A stretch of DNA of 32,566 bases from Alcaligenaceae bacterium. GTDB taxonomy: Bacteria; Pseudomonadota; Gammaproteobacteria; Burkholderiales; Burkholderiaceae_B. Numbering within the stretch: the first letter of the stretch is position 1; every line of letters begins with the position of its first letter. A program made the position numbers and the translations under genes. Shown one piece after another: positions 15,663-23,524 of the stretch. Location of the stretch: contig JAJUFT010000026.1 in the NCBI GenBank assembly GCA_029263615.1, forward strand, positions 1 through 32,566. Reading direction: 5' to 3'. The notes beneath the pieces were generated by a model. It did not search any database. It was not told the DNA's origin and worked only from the letters and a program-made list of their open reading frames with translations.

Positions 15663-16466
15663 TCACTGGGCGTAGCGCCCCACCAGCAGCTCATTGCCGG
15701 GCACCGTGCGGATGCGCCGGCTGAGTTCCTGGGCGATGGACCGCAAGGTTGAAACCAGCATGGCATGGCGCTGCTCCATGCGCATGGTCAGCGACGTGAC
15801 ACTCAGCGCGCACAAGCCTTTGCCATACTGGTCGGGGACGGGCACCGATAGCGTCGTCACGGGCAGATCGGGGGCGTCCTTGGTGGCGTAGCCGGCCTCG
15901 CGGGCCTGCCGGATGAGCCGCATGAATTCGTCGGTGCCGGGCTCGCCTCGCTCCTGCAGCCGATCCGCATTATGGACCAGGATGCGGTGCGCTTCTTCTT
16001 CCGGCATCAGACTCATCAAGGCAATGCTTCCCGCCCCACATCCGAGCGGGCGTCGCTGACCCGTGCCCAACACTAACACCTTGATCGGGAAATGGCCTTC
16101 CCGCCGATCCAGACAGACGGAATCGAACCCGCTGTGGCCGATCAGGAAGGCGCAGTCTCCGGTGAGTCGGGACAGCTCCGTCAGGGCTTCCGAACACCAC
16201 TGACGCGCCGGCACAGATGGCCGCGCTGCCAGGCCCAGCTCGTAGAGCAGTGGACCCAAGTGATAGTTGCGCGTGGCCGGGTCCTGCACGAGCAGCGATT
16301 CATCCACCAGCCGCCTCAGGATGCGGTGTGCGGTGGGCTTCTCCAGCCCGGCTTGCTGGGCAATGTCCGCCAGTCCGAACCCGGTGCTTTCAGCAGACGC
16401 CACCACGCGAAGAATGTCTGCCGCCCTTCCAATGCTTTGTGTCCCCGTGGGCTCTGATCTTTTCAT
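15663..16466 (-). CDS. IclR-family transcriptional regulator
   Basis: A 267-residue regulator with an N-terminal winged helix (QSIGRAADILRVVASAES, then LADIAQQAGLEKPTAHRILRRLV) and a C-terminal IclR effector-binding domain. It is transcribed divergently from the crotonase operon and convergently with the Bug receptor gene, so it should control the catabolic genes. ATG 16466 gives a normal N-terminus; a longer TTG start at 16481 would lie in the palindromic operator. Two palindromes with an ACAATGT core lie in the gap and the nearer one ends seven bases before the start, pointing to autoregulation. The effector is unknown and may be the pathway substrate. Confidence 0.85.
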   Translation of the reverse strand: MKRSEPTGTQSIGRAADILRVVASAESTGFGLADIAQQAGLEKPTAHRILRRLVDESLLVQDPATRNYHLGPLLYELGLAARPSVPARQWCSEALTELSRLTGDCAFLIGHSGFDSVCLDRREGHFPIKVLVLGTGQRRPLGCGAGSIALMSLMPEEEAHRILVHNADRLQERGEPGTDEFMRLIRQAREAGYATKDAPDLPVTTLSVPVPDQYGKGLCALSVTSLTMRMEQRHAMLVSTLRSIAQELSRRIRTVPGNELLVGRYAQ

Positions 16467-16472
16467 TTCAAT

Positions 16473-16507
16473 AATCCACAATGTGGATTGTTAAACGGAC
16501 AATGTCC
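16473..16507. promoter_or_regulatory. Two palindromic operators for the IclR regulator
   Basis: AATCCACA-A-TGTGGATT at 16473-16489 is a perfect 8-1-8 palindrome. GGACA-A-TGTCC at 16497-16507 is a perfect 5-1-5 palindrome, with partial agreement further out. Both have ACAATGT at the centre, and the centres (16481 and 16502) are 21 bases apart, two turns of the helix. They lie between iclR and the crotonase gene, so one protein bound here could control both directions. The assignment to this IclR protein is by position. Confidence 0.6.
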
Positions 16508-16556
16508 AACATGAGGAATGATAATGGCGGCATATTCGTTGAAGCAAGGATCTCCC

Positions 16557-17348
16557 GTGAAGACATACGAAACCATTCTGGTCGACGAACCCAGCCCGGG
16601 CGTGCTGCTGGTGACGATCAATCGCCCCGAGGTGTCCAACGCCTTCAATACCCAGGCGGGTCGCGACCTCTTTGACGTGTTCCATCCCCTCGAAATCGAC
16701 CACCGGCGATATCGCTGTGTGGTGTTGACCGGTGCGGGCCAGAAGGCCTTCTGTGCGGGCGGTGACCTCAAGGAACGCAACACGCTGACTGAAGAAGAAT
16801 GGGTGCTGCAGCATGAGTTGATGGAGCGCACCTTCCGTCACATTCTGAATTGCCCCATCCCGGTACTGGCGGCGGTCAATGGCGCCGCTTACGGGGGCGG
16901 GCTGGAACTCATGTTGCTGTGCGATTTCGCCTACGCGTCGAGCACGGCCCGGTTCGCACTGACCGAAGTCACCCTGGGCATCATGCCCGGCGCCGGCGGT
17001 ACCCAGACCCTGGCGCGCGCGGTGGGGGAACGTCGGGCCAAGGAGATCATCCTCACGGCCACGCCGTTTTCCGCGGCGGAAGCGCTGGAATGGGGGGTGG
17101 TGAACCGGGTGTATGAACCGGACGAACTCTTGCCCAAAACGCTGGCGGCGGCCGAGCGGATCGCCTCCAATGCGCCCATCTCCGTGCGCCAGGCCAAACA
17201 TTCCATCCATTACGGCATGCAGATGGACCTGCGCTCCGGCATGATGTTCGAAATCGAAGCCTACCAGCGCATGGTGCATTCCGAAGACCGGAAGGAAGGG
17301 GTGCGGGCCTTTGTCGAAAAACGTAAACCGGTCTTCCAGGGGAAATAA
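16557..17348 (+). CDS. Enoyl-CoA hydratase/isomerase (crotonase) family protein
   Basis: A 263-residue crotonase that hydrates an enoyl-CoA or a related thioester. Motifs in order are INRPEVSNAF, AFCAGGDL (oxyanion loop near G69), AYGGGLELMLLCDF with Glu117, and LTEVTLGIMPGAGGTQ with Glu137. Both catalytic glutamates of the classical hydratases are therefore present, so hydratase activity is plausible. The start could be GTG 16557 (AAGGA six bases before it, giving MKTYETILV, the usual crotonase N-terminus) or ATG 16524 (after GAGGA). The gene is followed at five bases by the CoA-transferase gene. Specificity is unknown. Confidence 0.87.
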   Translation: MKTYETILVDEPSPGVLLVTINRPEVSNAFNTQAGRDLFDVFHPLEIDHRRYRCVVLTGAGQKAFCAGGDLKERNTLTEEEWVLQHELMERTFRHILNCPIPVLAAVNGAAYGGGLELMLLCDFAYASSTARFALTEVTLGIMPGAGGTQTLARAVGERRAKEIILTATPFSAAEALEWGVVNRVYEPDELLPKTLAAAERIASNAPISVRQAKHSIHYGMQMDLRSGMMFEIEAYQRMVHSEDRKEGVRAFVEKRKPVFQGK

Positions 17349-17353
17349 GGGCC

Positions 17354-18484
17354 ATGAGTCAGAACCGCGCACAGCCGCTGGCCGGCTACACCGTATTTGA
17401 AATCGGGCAGAACGTTGCGGCTCCTTTTGCCGCCCAGATTCTGGGTGATCTGGGAGCGCATGTGATCAAGGTCGAAAAACCGACCGGGGACGACGCCCGT
17501 CACTGGGGCCCTCCGGACTGGGAAGGGGCTTCCGCCATGTTCCAGACCTTGAACCGGAACAAGGTGTCGCAAGTCTGCAATTTCCGCGACCCCGAACAGG
17601 TCGCCGCGCTCAGGGCGCAGATGGTGCGCGAGGCCGACGTGGTCATCCAGAACTTCCGCCCCGGTGTACTGGAAGGGCTGGGCCTGGATGCCGAGAGCCT
17701 GCAGGCGCTCAAGCCCGAGCTCATTTACTGCGACATGGGCGCCTTCGGGCGCGGTGGTCCGCTGTCCGATCTGCCCGGGTACGATCCGCTCATGCAGGCC
17801 TATGGCGGGCTCATGAGCGTGACGGGGGAACCCGGGCAGGCGCCCGTGCGCACGGGCTATTCCGTAGTGGACTGCGGCACCGGCATGTGGGCCGTGATCG
17901 GTGTGTTGTCGGCCTTGCTGCAGCGCGCCAAGGAGCCGCGTGGAGCGCGCGTGGAAGTGTCTCTGTTCGAGACGGCCTTGAGCTGGATGCAAGTGGCCAG
18001 CGCCATGCATCTGTCCAGTGGCGAGGTTCCGGGCCGCTTCGGGTCGGGGGCTGCCACCATCGTCCCCTACCGCGCCTACGAAACGTCTGATGGCTATCTC
18101 GTGATTGCCGCGGGCAACGACGGGCTGTTTGCCCGCCTGTCCAAAGCCCTGGGCCACCCCGAATGGGCGCAGGACCCCCGCTTCATCGGCAACCCGCAGC
18201 GGGTCCAGAACCGCGAAGCGATCGATGCCCTGATTCAGGCGGAAATCGCGCGCCACGACCGGGCAACGTGGATCGAACGCCTGCGCGAAGCCAGCATCCC
18301 CTGCGCCCCCGTACAGGACACCGACGAAGCCTTCCACTGCGAGCAGGCCCAGGCCCTGGGCGTGCTGCAGGATGTTCCGGGCAGCGAGATGCGTTTCATG
18401 GGGCTGCCTCTGCGGCTGGATGGCGAGCGTCCCGCCATTCGCTGTGCACCGCCTGCGCTGGGCGAATCTCAATCCGGCGAATGA
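17354..18484 (+). CDS. CaiB/BaiF CoA-transferase (family III)
   Basis: A 376-residue family III CoA-transferase, which moves CoA between carboxylic acids. It begins with LAGYTVFEIGQNVAAPFAAQ and contains the catalytic aspartate D173 in GYSVVDCGTGMWA, the position used by formyl-CoA transferase for its acyl-aspartate intermediate. It follows the crotonase by five bases, and together they would activate and hydrate the substrate. The end is about 60 bases before the acyl-CoA dehydrogenase start. Members of the family include succinyl-CoA:citramalate, mesaconate and itaconate CoA-transferases, so the acceptor cannot be named. Confidence 0.88.
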   Translation: MSQNRAQPLAGYTVFEIGQNVAAPFAAQILGDLGAHVIKVEKPTGDDARHWGPPDWEGASAMFQTLNRNKVSQVCNFRDPEQVAALRAQMVREADVVIQNFRPGVLEGLGLDAESLQALKPELIYCDMGAFGRGGPLSDLPGYDPLMQAYGGLMSVTGEPGQAPVRTGYSVVDCGTGMWAVIGVLSALLQRAKEPRGARVEVSLFETALSWMQVASAMHLSSGEVPGRFGSGAATIVPYRAYETSDGYLVIAAGNDGLFARLSKALGHPEWAQDPRFIGNPQRVQNREAIDALIQAEIARHDRATWIERLREASIPCAPVQDTDEAFHCEQAQALGVLQDVPGSEMRFMGLPLRLDGERPAIRCAPPALGESQSGE

Positions 18485-18544
18485 ACCTGATGGGGTCGCC
18501 GTCGCGCGGCCCTTCCCGAATCCAACAAGCATCCGTGAATCATC

Positions 18545-19738
18545 ATGACCAAAGCCACTACTGAAGACCAGCCCGTTTCCATCGAACTGGGTCAGGATTA
18601 CCCCGAGATCCGTGAAAGCGTCCGTCGCATCTGCGCAGACTTCCCCGGCCAATACTGGCGCGACCTCGACGAGAAGCAGGGCTACCCCTCGGAATTCGTC
18701 GCCGCACTGACCGAAGCCGGTTTCCTGGGCGCTCTGATTCCCGAAGAATACGGCGGCAGTGGCCTGCCATTGCGCGCCGCTTCGGTCATCCTGGAAGAAA
18801 TCCACGCCTCGGGCTGCAACGCGGGCGCCTGCCATGCGCAGATGTACATCATGGGCACACTGCTGCGTCACGGCTCAGAAGAGCAGAAGCAGCGTTATCT
18901 GCCCGACATTGCCAGCGGCAAATTGCGTCTGCAGGCCTTCGGCATCACCGAGCCCACGACCGGTTCCGACACCACGCAGATCAAGACCCGTGCCGAGCGC
19001 AAGGGCGACACCTATGTCATCAACGGGCAAAAGGTGTGGACCTCGCGAGCCCTGTATTCCGACCTGATGCTGTTGCTGGCCCGCACCACGCCGGCCGATC
19101 AGGTGAAGAAGAAGACCGAAGGTGTGTCCGTCTTCCTGGTGGACCTGCGCGAAGCCAAGGGCAACGGGGTGGAAATTCGCCCGATCCGCGCCATGATCAA
19201 TCACAACACGACGGAAGTCTTCATCGACAATCTGGTCGTGCCTGCCGCCAACCTCATCGGGGAAGAAGGCAAGGGTTTCCGCTACATTCTGGACGGCATG
19301 AATGCAGAACGCATTCTCTGCGCGTCGGAAGCGATCGGTGACGCGCGCTGGTTCATCAAGACCGCGGCGGCGTATGGCAATGAGCGGATCGTCTTCGGTC
19401 GCCCCATTGGTCAGAACCAGGGTGTGCAGTTCCCCATTGCCCGTGCCTATGCAGAAACCGAAGCGGCAGAAATGATGGTGCGCAAGGCCACTGCGCGCTT
19501 CGCAGCCGGTCTGGATTGCGGCACCGATGCCAACATTGCCAAGCTTCTGGCTTCGGAAGCCGCCTGGCACGCCGCCGAAGCCTGCATGCAGACTCACGGC
19601 GGCTTCGGTTACGCTGCAGAATACGATGTGGAGCGCAAGTGGCGTGAGTGCCGCGTGATGCAGATCGCGCCGGTCTCCTCCAACCTGATTCTTTCCTATA
19701 TCGGACAGCACGTCCTGGGCATGCCGCGTTCATTCTGA
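18545..19738 (+). CDS. Acyl-CoA dehydrogenase family protein
   Basis: A 397-residue flavoprotein that introduces a double bond next to an acyl-CoA thioester. It has the flavin/substrate motifs LQAFGITEPTTGSDTTQIKT and NGQKVWTSRA, and the C-terminal GGFGYAAEYDVERKWRECRV. The segment that normally carries the catalytic glutamate (EGT) reads QIAPVSSNLILSYIG, without it. A glutamate is instead present at E255 in helix G (GMNAERILCASEAIG), the position of the base in isovaleryl-CoA and long-chain dehydrogenases. This suggests a branched substrate. The gene is 12 bases before the next. Substrate unknown. Confidence 0.87.
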   Translation: MTKATTEDQPVSIELGQDYPEIRESVRRICADFPGQYWRDLDEKQGYPSEFVAALTEAGFLGALIPEEYGGSGLPLRAASVILEEIHASGCNAGACHAQMYIMGTLLRHGSEEQKQRYLPDIASGKLRLQAFGITEPTTGSDTTQIKTRAERKGDTYVINGQKVWTSRALYSDLMLLLARTTPADQVKKKTEGVSVFLVDLREAKGNGVEIRPIRAMINHNTTEVFIDNLVVPAANLIGEEGKGFRYILDGMNAERILCASEAIGDARWFIKTAAAYGNERIVFGRPIGQNQGVQFPIARAYAETEAAEMMVRKATARFAAGLDCGTDANIAKLLASEAAWHAAEACMQTHGGFGYAAEYDVERKWRECRVMQIAPVSSNLILSYIGQHVLGMPRSF

Positions 19739-19750
19739 GGAGGATGGCAA

Positions 19751-21169
19751 ATGAGTGGCGACCGCCAGACCCCCGCACAGGAGCAAGCGGCCGGCACGAC
19801 GGGCGCGACGGCCGCCGCCGTGACGCCGCCCGGCAAGCCGGCCATCCGACTTTCGGGCCGCCTTGCGCGGTTCCTGCAGACCGACCTGTCATCGCAGTTG
19901 GATCCGGCCGTCCAGGCCACCGTGCTGGTGGCCTTTCTCGATACGGTGGGCTGCATTCTGTCCGGCCGGCAGGAACCCGTCACGCAGAAGACCGCGGCCT
20001 GGATCCGCAGCCGTTATCTCACGAGAGATGAGGCGTCGTGGCTGCTGTCTGGGACGCGTTTCAGCGCCGCCGGCGCCGCCATGATCAACGCCGTATCGGG
20101 TCACGCGCTCGACCTCGATGACGTCGCTCTCACGGGGCACCCGAGCGTGGTGCTGGTACCCGTGTTGCTGGCGGAATCCGACCGCAGCGGTCTGCGAGGC
20201 GGCGCCCTGGTCGAAGCCTATGTGAAGGGGTACGAAGTCTGGGCCGACCTGCTGAAGCGCTTTCCAGCCCCCCTGCACGACAAGGGCTGGCACCCCACGG
20301 CGGTGCTCGGTACGCTGGCCGCGACCGGTGCCCTGTGCGCCGCACGTCGCCTGCCCGAGGAACAGACACGCAACGCGCTCGGCATCGCCGCCAGCCTGGC
20401 ATCCGGGCTGGTTGCCAATTTCGGTTCGATGACCAAACCCTTCCATGCCGGCATGGCAGCAGAGCAGGGGTTTGCGGCCGTGGAGCTGGCGGAACTGGGC
20501 ATGACTGCGTCACAAGACGCGCTGGACGGCCCCACGGGCCTGCTGACCGCGCTTTCGCCCCACGGCACGCCGGACTACGACAGCCCCTGTGCCGGTCCTG
20601 ACTCACTGACCATCCGCACGGTGCGCCCGAGCGTGAAGAAATACCCGGTGTGCTATGCCGGGCACCGTGTCATCGACGGCGTGCTGGCGCTGCGCGCGGC
20701 GCACTCGCCCGCGGTGGAAGACATCGAACGCATCGACGTACAGATCAGTGCGACCAACGCCCAGGTGCTCAAGTACCCGGCTCCGACCACCGCGCTGGAA
20801 GCCAAGTTCAGCATGCAGTTCGCCTGCGCCGCAGCGCTGGCATTCGGTCAGGTGGGCATGCATCAGCTGGTGGATGAAAGCCTGCAGGATTCCGCCGTTC
20901 AGCACCTCATGCCGCGCGTACATGTGGAACCCATCGAGGCCGGCTGCCCCCTGGAACCCGGTTTCGCGCTGCATGACCGTGTACGCATCACGCTGAAGGG
21001 CGGGCAGGTGCTGGACAGCGGGCCCATCCGCTTCGCCCTGGGTCATGCGCAGCATCCCCTGAGCCCGGAACAGATCCGCGCCAAGGTGCTGGACTGTGCC
21101 GGTCCGCAGGACGAAGCGCTGGCTCTACATTGGATAAATGACCTGACAGAGCGACTGCGTATTGCGTGA
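19751..21169 (+). CDS. MmgE/PrpD family protein
   Basis: A 472-residue member of the MmgE/PrpD family (2-methylcitrate dehydratase, cis-aconitate decarboxylase, iminodisuccinate epimerase). It has the family's conserved blocks: GHALDLDDVALTGHPSVVLVP, DKGWHPTAVLGTLAATGA, TKPFHAGMAAEQGFAA and KKYPVCYAGHRVIDG. It is closely coupled to the dehydrogenase (12-base gap) with a strong AGGAGG before the ATG. The first 30 residues (GTTGATAAAVTPPGKPA) are low complexity and not typical of the family, so a later start is possible. Neighbours point to a branched or unsaturated carboxylic acid, but the reaction, hydration, decarboxylation or isomerisation, cannot be read from sequence. Confidence 0.83.
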   Translation: MSGDRQTPAQEQAAGTTGATAAAVTPPGKPAIRLSGRLARFLQTDLSSQLDPAVQATVLVAFLDTVGCILSGRQEPVTQKTAAWIRSRYLTRDEASWLLSGTRFSAAGAAMINAVSGHALDLDDVALTGHPSVVLVPVLLAESDRSGLRGGALVEAYVKGYEVWADLLKRFPAPLHDKGWHPTAVLGTLAATGALCAARRLPEEQTRNALGIAASLASGLVANFGSMTKPFHAGMAAEQGFAAVELAELGMTASQDALDGPTGLLTALSPHGTPDYDSPCAGPDSLTIRTVRPSVKKYPVCYAGHRVIDGVLALRAAHSPAVEDIERIDVQISATNAQVLKYPAPTTALEAKFSMQFACAAALAFGQVGMHQLVDESLQDSAVQHLMPRVHVEPIEAGCPLEPGFALHDRVRITLKGGQVLDSGPIRFALGHAQHPLSPEQIRAKVLDCAGPQDEALALHWINDLTERLRIA

Positions 21170-21213
21170 CGCGTCGATGGCCGAGGGCGAGGCGCCGGTC
21201 ACGACGTCGAGGC

Positions 21214-22167
21214 TCAGGCGTCCTCAGCGAGATAGTCGAGCAGGAGGCGTTCCACGTCTTGTGCGAACGCCTCCATGACCTCCTTGCAGACAAAGCCGTG
21301 GTGCGGGGTCAACAAGACATTGGGCAAGCCAAGCAGTGGGTGATCGGCGGGCAGGGGCTCCTCGTCGAAGACGTCCAGCGCGCTGAACCCGGGCCGTCCC
21401 GAGCCGAGCGCCTGGATCAGCGCGTGGGTGTCGATCAGTTCGGCACGCGAAGTGTTCACCAACAGACTGTGGGGCGACATGAGCGCGAGGCGCTCAGCAT
21501 TCATCAGGTGGCGCGTGGCAGGAGAGGGCACCAGATGCAGGCTCACCACATCCGACGTACCGAGCAGTGTCTCGAGTGGGACGTGGACAGCACCGTGTTC
21601 GGCGGCACGTTCCGACGTCATGTGCGGGCTCCATGTCACGACTTCCATCCCGAAGGCGCGGCCCACTGCCGCGACGCGCTGGCCGATATCGCCCAGGCCG
21701 ATCAATCCCAGTCGCTTGCCCGCGAGCGTGGGGGACAGCCATGTTCTGGTTCCCCGCCAGTCCACGTGCCCCTTTCGCAGTGCGATATCCAGCAGCCGGT
21801 GCTTGGCCGCCAGAATCAGCGCCCAGGTAAGCTCGCTGGTGCTCGCCTTCGAAGGCCCCCCTCGCGTGTTCACGACTTGAATGCCCCTGGCCTGCGCGGC
21901 CTCGATGTCCAGCGAGCGATTGCGTGCGCCGGTGAACACGATGCGTTTCAACGCAGGCATGGAATCGAGCAGGGCGGCGTCCACCGGTGTTCGCTCGCGC
22001 ATGAGCACCAGCACCTCGGTGTTTTCAAGTGCCTCGAGAAGCGCCGGGCCACGGAGAGTCAGCGCATGAATTTCCACCCTCGCCCTGGAATGAATGGGGT
22101 CCCAGTGGATCAGGTCTCGCAAGCCGTTTTCCCAGTCGTCCAGAACGACAATTTTCGGTCGATTCAC
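21214..22167 (-). CDS. D-2-hydroxyacid dehydrogenase (NAD-dependent)
   Basis: A 317-residue dehydrogenase for D-2-hydroxy acids. The NAD-binding motif is LGLIGLGDIGQRVA. The catalytic trio Arg (NTSRAELID), Glu (DVFDEEPLP) and His (LTPHHGF) is complete. The GTG at 22167 is favoured because AGGGAG lies about nine bases upstream and the protein then starts NRPKIVVLDDW; a longer frame from 22248 adds a charged, non-typical stretch. It converges with the MmgE/PrpD gene with a gap of 44 bases, so it may or may not be part of the same pathway. Substrate unknown. Confidence 0.82.
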   Translation of the reverse strand: MNRPKIVVLDDWENGLRDLIHWDPIHSRARVEIHALTLRGPALLEALENTEVLVLMRERTPVDAALLDSMPALKRIVFTGARNRSLDIEAAQARGIQVVNTRGGPSKASTSELTWALILAAKHRLLDIALRKGHVDWRGTRTWLSPTLAGKRLGLIGLGDIGQRVAAVGRAFGMEVVTWSPHMTSERAAEHGAVHVPLETLLGTSDVVSLHLVPSPATRHLMNAERLALMSPHSLLVNTSRAELIDTHALIQALGSGRPGFSALDVFDEEPLPADHPLLGLPNVLLTPHHGFVCKEVMEAFAQDVERLLLDYLAEDA

Positions 22168-22319
22168 GCGTTGGCTCCCTTTTTCCTGGTGATCATGCTG
22201 GTCTTCATTGATGTGTTGTTGGCAAGACTGAAGTTTGCGGGTTCTCAAAGCAGGAACGTTCCATCTCCTTTAAGATAATTCAAGAGATCCCACAGACATC
22301 GCGTTTGAGGAACAATCTA

Positions 22320-22349
22320 TTGGTAACGAAACGTAGCTAAACTTAAAAT
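22320..22349 (+). promoter_or_regulatory. Candidate sigma-70 promoter of the alcohol dehydrogenase gene
   Basis: TTGGTA at 22320-22325 and TAAAAT at 22344-22349 are separated by 18 bases and lie in a strikingly AT-rich stretch 58 bases before the ATG at 22407. The divergent hydroxyacid dehydrogenase gene starts at 22167, so the 239-base gap probably holds promoters for both. No promoter was picked for the other direction. Confidence 0.35.
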
Positions 22350-22406
22350 TTATTCTCATCGGTGGGCGGGCATCGCCCGACACCATTCACGCAATCGGAG
22401 GTCAGA

Positions 22407-23462
22407 ATGTCTCTTCCCAGCACTATGAAAGCCGTCGTCTATGGCGGTCCCGGCAAACGCACCTTGGAGGAAGTCCCTGTACCCGCCGTCCAGGCGCCTA
22501 CCGATGCCATCATCCGCATCACACGCACCACCATCTGCGGGACCGACCTGCATATTCTGAAGGGCGACGTTCCGGCGGTGACGCCCGGTCGCATCCTGGG
22601 GCATGAAGGGGTCGGCGTGGTCGAAGAAGTCGGAGAAGGGGTCAGCAATTTCAAGAAGGGCGATCGCGTTCTGATTTCCTGCGTGACCTCTTGCGGCAAG
22701 TGCGAATACTGCAAGAAGCAGATGTACTCGCATTGCGAAGATGGCGGCTGGATTCTCGGCCACCTGATCAACGGCACGCAGGCCGAGTATGTGCGCATCC
22801 CCCACGCCGACAACAGCCTGTACAAAATTCCCGAAGGCTCTGATGAAGAAGCGCTTGTCATGCTGAGCGACATCCTGCCGACGGGTCACGAAATCGGCGT
22901 GCAATACGGTGCCGTCAAACCGGGTGATACCGTGGCGATCGTGGGCGCTGGCCCCGTCGGCATGGGCGTGCTTCTCACGGCCCAGTTTTACTCTCCGGCC
23001 CGCATCGTCGTGATCGACGTTGACGACGCCCGTCTCGAGATGGCGCGCAAGTTTGGCGCCACGCACGTGATCAACAGTACGCGCCAGGATCCCGTCAAGG
23101 AACTGATGGCGATGACCAAGGACGGCGTCGACGTCGCCATCGAGTGTGTGGGGATACCCGCCACGTTCGACGTGTGCCAGAAAGTGCTGCGCCCGGGCGG
23201 CCACCTGGCCAACGTCGGTGTTCACGGTTCCAGCGTCGACCTGGAGCTGCAGAACCTCTGGATCCGCAACGTCACCATCACGACCGGCCTCGTGAATACG
23301 AACACCACGCCCATGCTGCTCAAGACCGTGGAATCCGGCAAGCTTCAACCCGAGCAGCTGATCACTCACCGCTTCGCGTTCGCCGACTTCATGAAGGCCT
23401 ACGATGTCTTTGGTGACGCCGCCAAGGAACAGGCGATGAAGGTGATCATCGTCAACGACTGA
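22407..23462 (+). CDS. Zinc-dependent alcohol dehydrogenase
   Basis: A 351-residue medium-chain dehydrogenase. The catalytic zinc residues are in TICGTDLH and LGHEGVG, the structural zinc is bound by four cysteines in CGKCEYCKKQMYSHC, and the NAD(P) site is VAIVGAGPVGMGVLL. ATG 22407 has a CGGAGG five or so bases before it and gives MSLPSTMKAVVYGG; a longer frame from 22362 is unlikely. It resembles secondary-alcohol/2,3-butanediol types in the region of GGWILGHLINGTQAEYV. It is a single gene with its own promoter region, ending at a hairpin. Substrate is not known. Confidence 0.86.
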   Translation: MSLPSTMKAVVYGGPGKRTLEEVPVPAVQAPTDAIIRITRTTICGTDLHILKGDVPAVTPGRILGHEGVGVVEEVGEGVSNFKKGDRVLISCVTSCGKCEYCKKQMYSHCEDGGWILGHLINGTQAEYVRIPHADNSLYKIPEGSDEEALVMLSDILPTGHEIGVQYGAVKPGDTVAIVGAGPVGMGVLLTAQFYSPARIVVIDVDDARLEMARKFGATHVINSTRQDPVKELMAMTKDGVDVAIECVGIPATFDVCQKVLRPGGHLANVGVHGSSVDLELQNLWIRNVTITTGLVNTNTTPMLLKTVESGKLQPEQLITHRFAFADFMKAYDVFGDAAKEQAMKVIIVND

Positions 23463-23481
23463 TCTTTCCCTCAGTCCCGCT

Positions 23482-23509
23482 GAATGCCCGCTCTTTCAGG
23501 CGGGCATTC
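23482..23509. terminator. Intrinsic terminator-like hairpin
   Basis: A perfect ten-base inverted repeat, GAATGCCCGC (23482-23491) and GCGGGCATTC (23500-23509), with an eight-base loop (TCTTTCAG). It lies 20 bases after the alcohol dehydrogenase stop and 16 bases before the end of the histidine kinase gene on the other strand, so it can stop both. It lacks a strong T tract. Confidence 0.6.
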
Positions 23510-23524
23510 GCGTTTGGGGCCGGG

